Below are positions 62,770 through 64,000 of a DNA stretch of 64,000 bases, in pieces. The notes below the pieces were generated by a model. It searched no databases and was not told the DNA's origin. It saw only the letters and a list, made by a program, of their open reading frames with translations. Both the position numbers and the translations under genes were made by a program. This DNA is from Haloarchaeobius sp. HME9146 (GTDB lineage Archaea; Halobacteriota; Halobacteria; Halobacteriales; Natrialbaceae). The DNA is taken from the NCBI RefSeq assembly GCF_025399835.1, contig NZ_JAODVR010000001.1:2542001-2606000 (forward strand), written 5' to 3'. Numbering within the stretch: position 1 is the stretch's first letter; the number at the start of each line of letters is the position of its first letter.

Positions 62770-63714
62770 ATGAGTCTACTGAAGCGTGCGCTCTCCCGGT
62801 TCAGTGAGAACGTGAAGGACGACGGTCTCACGGGAGTGAAACTAACCGCTTACGACTATTACGTCGGTGCCCTCATGATGAGTGGCCTGTACTCGAGGGT
62901 CGATTCGACCAACGTGTTCGAGGAGGAGTGGGACGTCCTCGTCCTCCTCGACTGTGCACGACCCGAATTCATCTCGGAGGTCGAAGACGAATACGAGTTC
63001 CTCGAGTCGGGGGCTTCCGAATCGACACTTGTCTCCGTCGGGTCGTCGTCTGAACATTGGCTCGAGAACACCTTCGTGGACACGTACGCTGACGAGATAT
63101 CCGAGACAGCGTACGTGACCGCAAACCCGAACTCCGAGCGGACGGTCTCGAGTTCCCAGTTCGCCCTCCTGGACGAAGTGTGGCGCGACGAGTGGGACCC
63201 AGACCTGCAGACGATTCCAGCGGAGGCAGTGACGGACCGTGCGATCGAAGCAGCACGCGAGAACGATTTCGATCGGCTCATCCTTCATTACATGCAACCC
63301 CATCCACCGTTCGTCCCCGATATGGACATTGACGCGATGCGGGTGACTCCACCGGATAAAGAGGAAGCTGGCAGCAATATGCGAGACCTTGTGTTGAAAG
63401 ACGGGTACGAGCCGAGCACGCTGTGGGACGCACACGTGGAGAACCTGCGATACGTGCTGGACAGTCTGGAGGTACTCCTCAGGAGTCTCGATGCCGATTC
63501 GGTCATCATCTCGGCCGACCACGGGCAAGCGTTCGGCTCCTGGGGGCTGTATGGCCACCCGAGCAGGGTCCCATTGCCAGCGCTCTACACTGTCCCGTGG
63601 GTCGAGGTATCGGCGACCGATACGGGAGAGTACGTCCCCGACCCTGAACGTCGTGCCACACAACGTGACGAGGACCTCGACTCGAAATTAGAAGCGCTAG
63701 GGTACAGGACGTAG
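62770..63714 (+). CDS. Compact alkaline-phosphatase-superfamily protein 2
   Basis: A 314-residue paralogue of the 60301 gene. LVLLDCARPEF gives the first metal Asp, VGSSSEHWLENTF the nucleophile region, LILHYMQPHPPFVPD, and IISADHGQAFGSWG the second metal site. Ends DSKLEALGYRT. A TATA-like TTAATATAC lies about 27 nt before the ATG. The CARPEF/CRYDMF difference near the first metal site sets it apart from its paralogue. Confidence 0.75.
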   Translation: MSLLKRALSRFSENVKDDGLTGVKLTAYDYYVGALMMSGLYSRVDSTNVFEEEWDVLVLLDCARPEFISEVEDEYEFLESGASESTLVSVGSSSEHWLENTFVDTYADEISETAYVTANPNSERTVSSSQFALLDEVWRDEWDPDLQTIPAEAVTDRAIEAARENDFDRLILHYMQPHPPFVPDMDIDAMRVTPPDKEEAGSNMRDLVLKDGYEPSTLWDAHVENLRYVLDSLEVLLRSLDADSVIISADHGQAFGSWGLYGHPSRVPLPALYTVPWVEVSATDTGEYVPDPERRATQRDEDLDSKLEALGYRT

Positions 63715-63797
63715 GTGTTCGATGCACAAACCCGTCGACCGACACGCACGAACACGAACCACAACGCCCATCTTCCAGACGTAGATAGCTACAGTGG

Positions 63798-64000
63798 ATG
63801 GCCGACTCTTCGCTCAGAGAACTGCTCAAAGGAAGCGGCCTCGTGTTCGTCGGCCGAATTTCTGAACTCGGTATCTCGTTCGCTGTCGCACTGATCGTCG
63901 CCCGGGAACTCGGGAAGGAAGGATACGGAACAGTCAGTCTCGGCGCGACCGTCTTGGCGGTCGTCTCTACCCTGGTGGTCCTCGGGACCCATACCGGGGT
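63798..64000 (+). CDS. Oligosaccharide flippase, N-terminal part (Wzx/AglR type)
   Basis: Open to the right edge: 67 codons are seen. MADSSLRELLKGSGLVFVGR followed by ISELGISFAVALIVARELGKEGYGTVSLG is the first helix pair of polysaccharide-biosynthesis MATE/PST flippases, which move lipid-linked glycans outward. Its place at the end of the glycan cluster fits. Confidence 0.8.
   Translation, partial: MADSSLRELLKGSGLVFVGRISELGISFAVALIVARELGKEGYGTVSLGATVLAVVSTLVVLGTHTG

Overview
The window is from the chromosome of a halophilic archaeon (class Halobacteria); I cannot fix the genus. The DNA is GC-rich with acidic proteins. Many genes have a TATA-like box about 25-35 nt before the start codon and little or no leader. 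Other markers are PGF-CTERM surface proteins, S-layer glycoproteins, AglB, a Trm5-type methyltransferase, diphthine synthase and Cdc6/Orc1- and DRG-family proteins. I saw no CRISPR array, rRNA, prophage or recognisable transposase. One tRNA gene (Thr, CGT) is present.

Layout. 1-9.2 kb: a cut-off gene at the left edge, a Ca/Na antiporter flanked by two copies of a 48-nt repeat, two GNAT acetyltransferases, a LysE exporter with a damaged start, an alpha/beta hydrolase, hisH, a beta-carbonic anhydrase, a J-domain/ferredoxin fusion, a berberine-bridge flavoenzyme and two tiny zinc-binding proteins. 9.2-24.3 kb: mostly cell-envelope genes. These are an operon with a Tp34/P19-type metal-binding lipoprotein, a beta-propeller protein, a pair of TasA-like secreted proteins and a tandem pair of lipoproteins, with uridine kinase, a VIT-type transporter, UspA and a CBS-MaoC fusion between them. 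24.4-26.6 kb: tRNA-Thr with nearby tRNA fragments, then divergent trm5 and dph5. 26.7-31.8 kb: two tandem S-layer-type glycoprotein genes that share promoter, leader block and terminator. 32-36.8 kb: housekeeping genes (VOC, DRG GTPase, phosphoglycolate phosphatase, Cdc6-like ATPase). 36.9-44 kb: the glycerol regulon, with glpK and a GlpX-like membrane gene divergent from glpABC. 44.2-46.5 kb: a CHAT-domain protein converging on a 45-codon membrane microprotein.

46.7-64 kb is an N-glycosylation and surface-glycan region. It holds a DUF368 polyprenyl-phosphate transporter candidate, AglB, an AglG-like glycosyltransferase with a decayed second copy, a flippase-like protein, four alkaline-phosphatase-superfamily enzymes, a GT-C enzyme, a UbiA-type phosphoribosyltransferase, a PHP phosphoesterase, a GT4 enzyme and the start of an oligosaccharide flippase. 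About 52-59 kb is AT-richer than the rest and contains gene debris, as expected for an exchanged glycan island.

How the parts fit: lipid-linked glycans built by the 50-64 kb genes would be flipped and then transferred by AglB onto proteins such as the two S-layer glycoproteins, which are rich in N-X-S/T sites. DUF368 would return the lipid carrier. The two most interesting candidates are the UbiA-PHP-GT-C triad, inferred to make and use a dolichyl-phosphate-pentose donor, and the CHAT protease plus microprotein pair.
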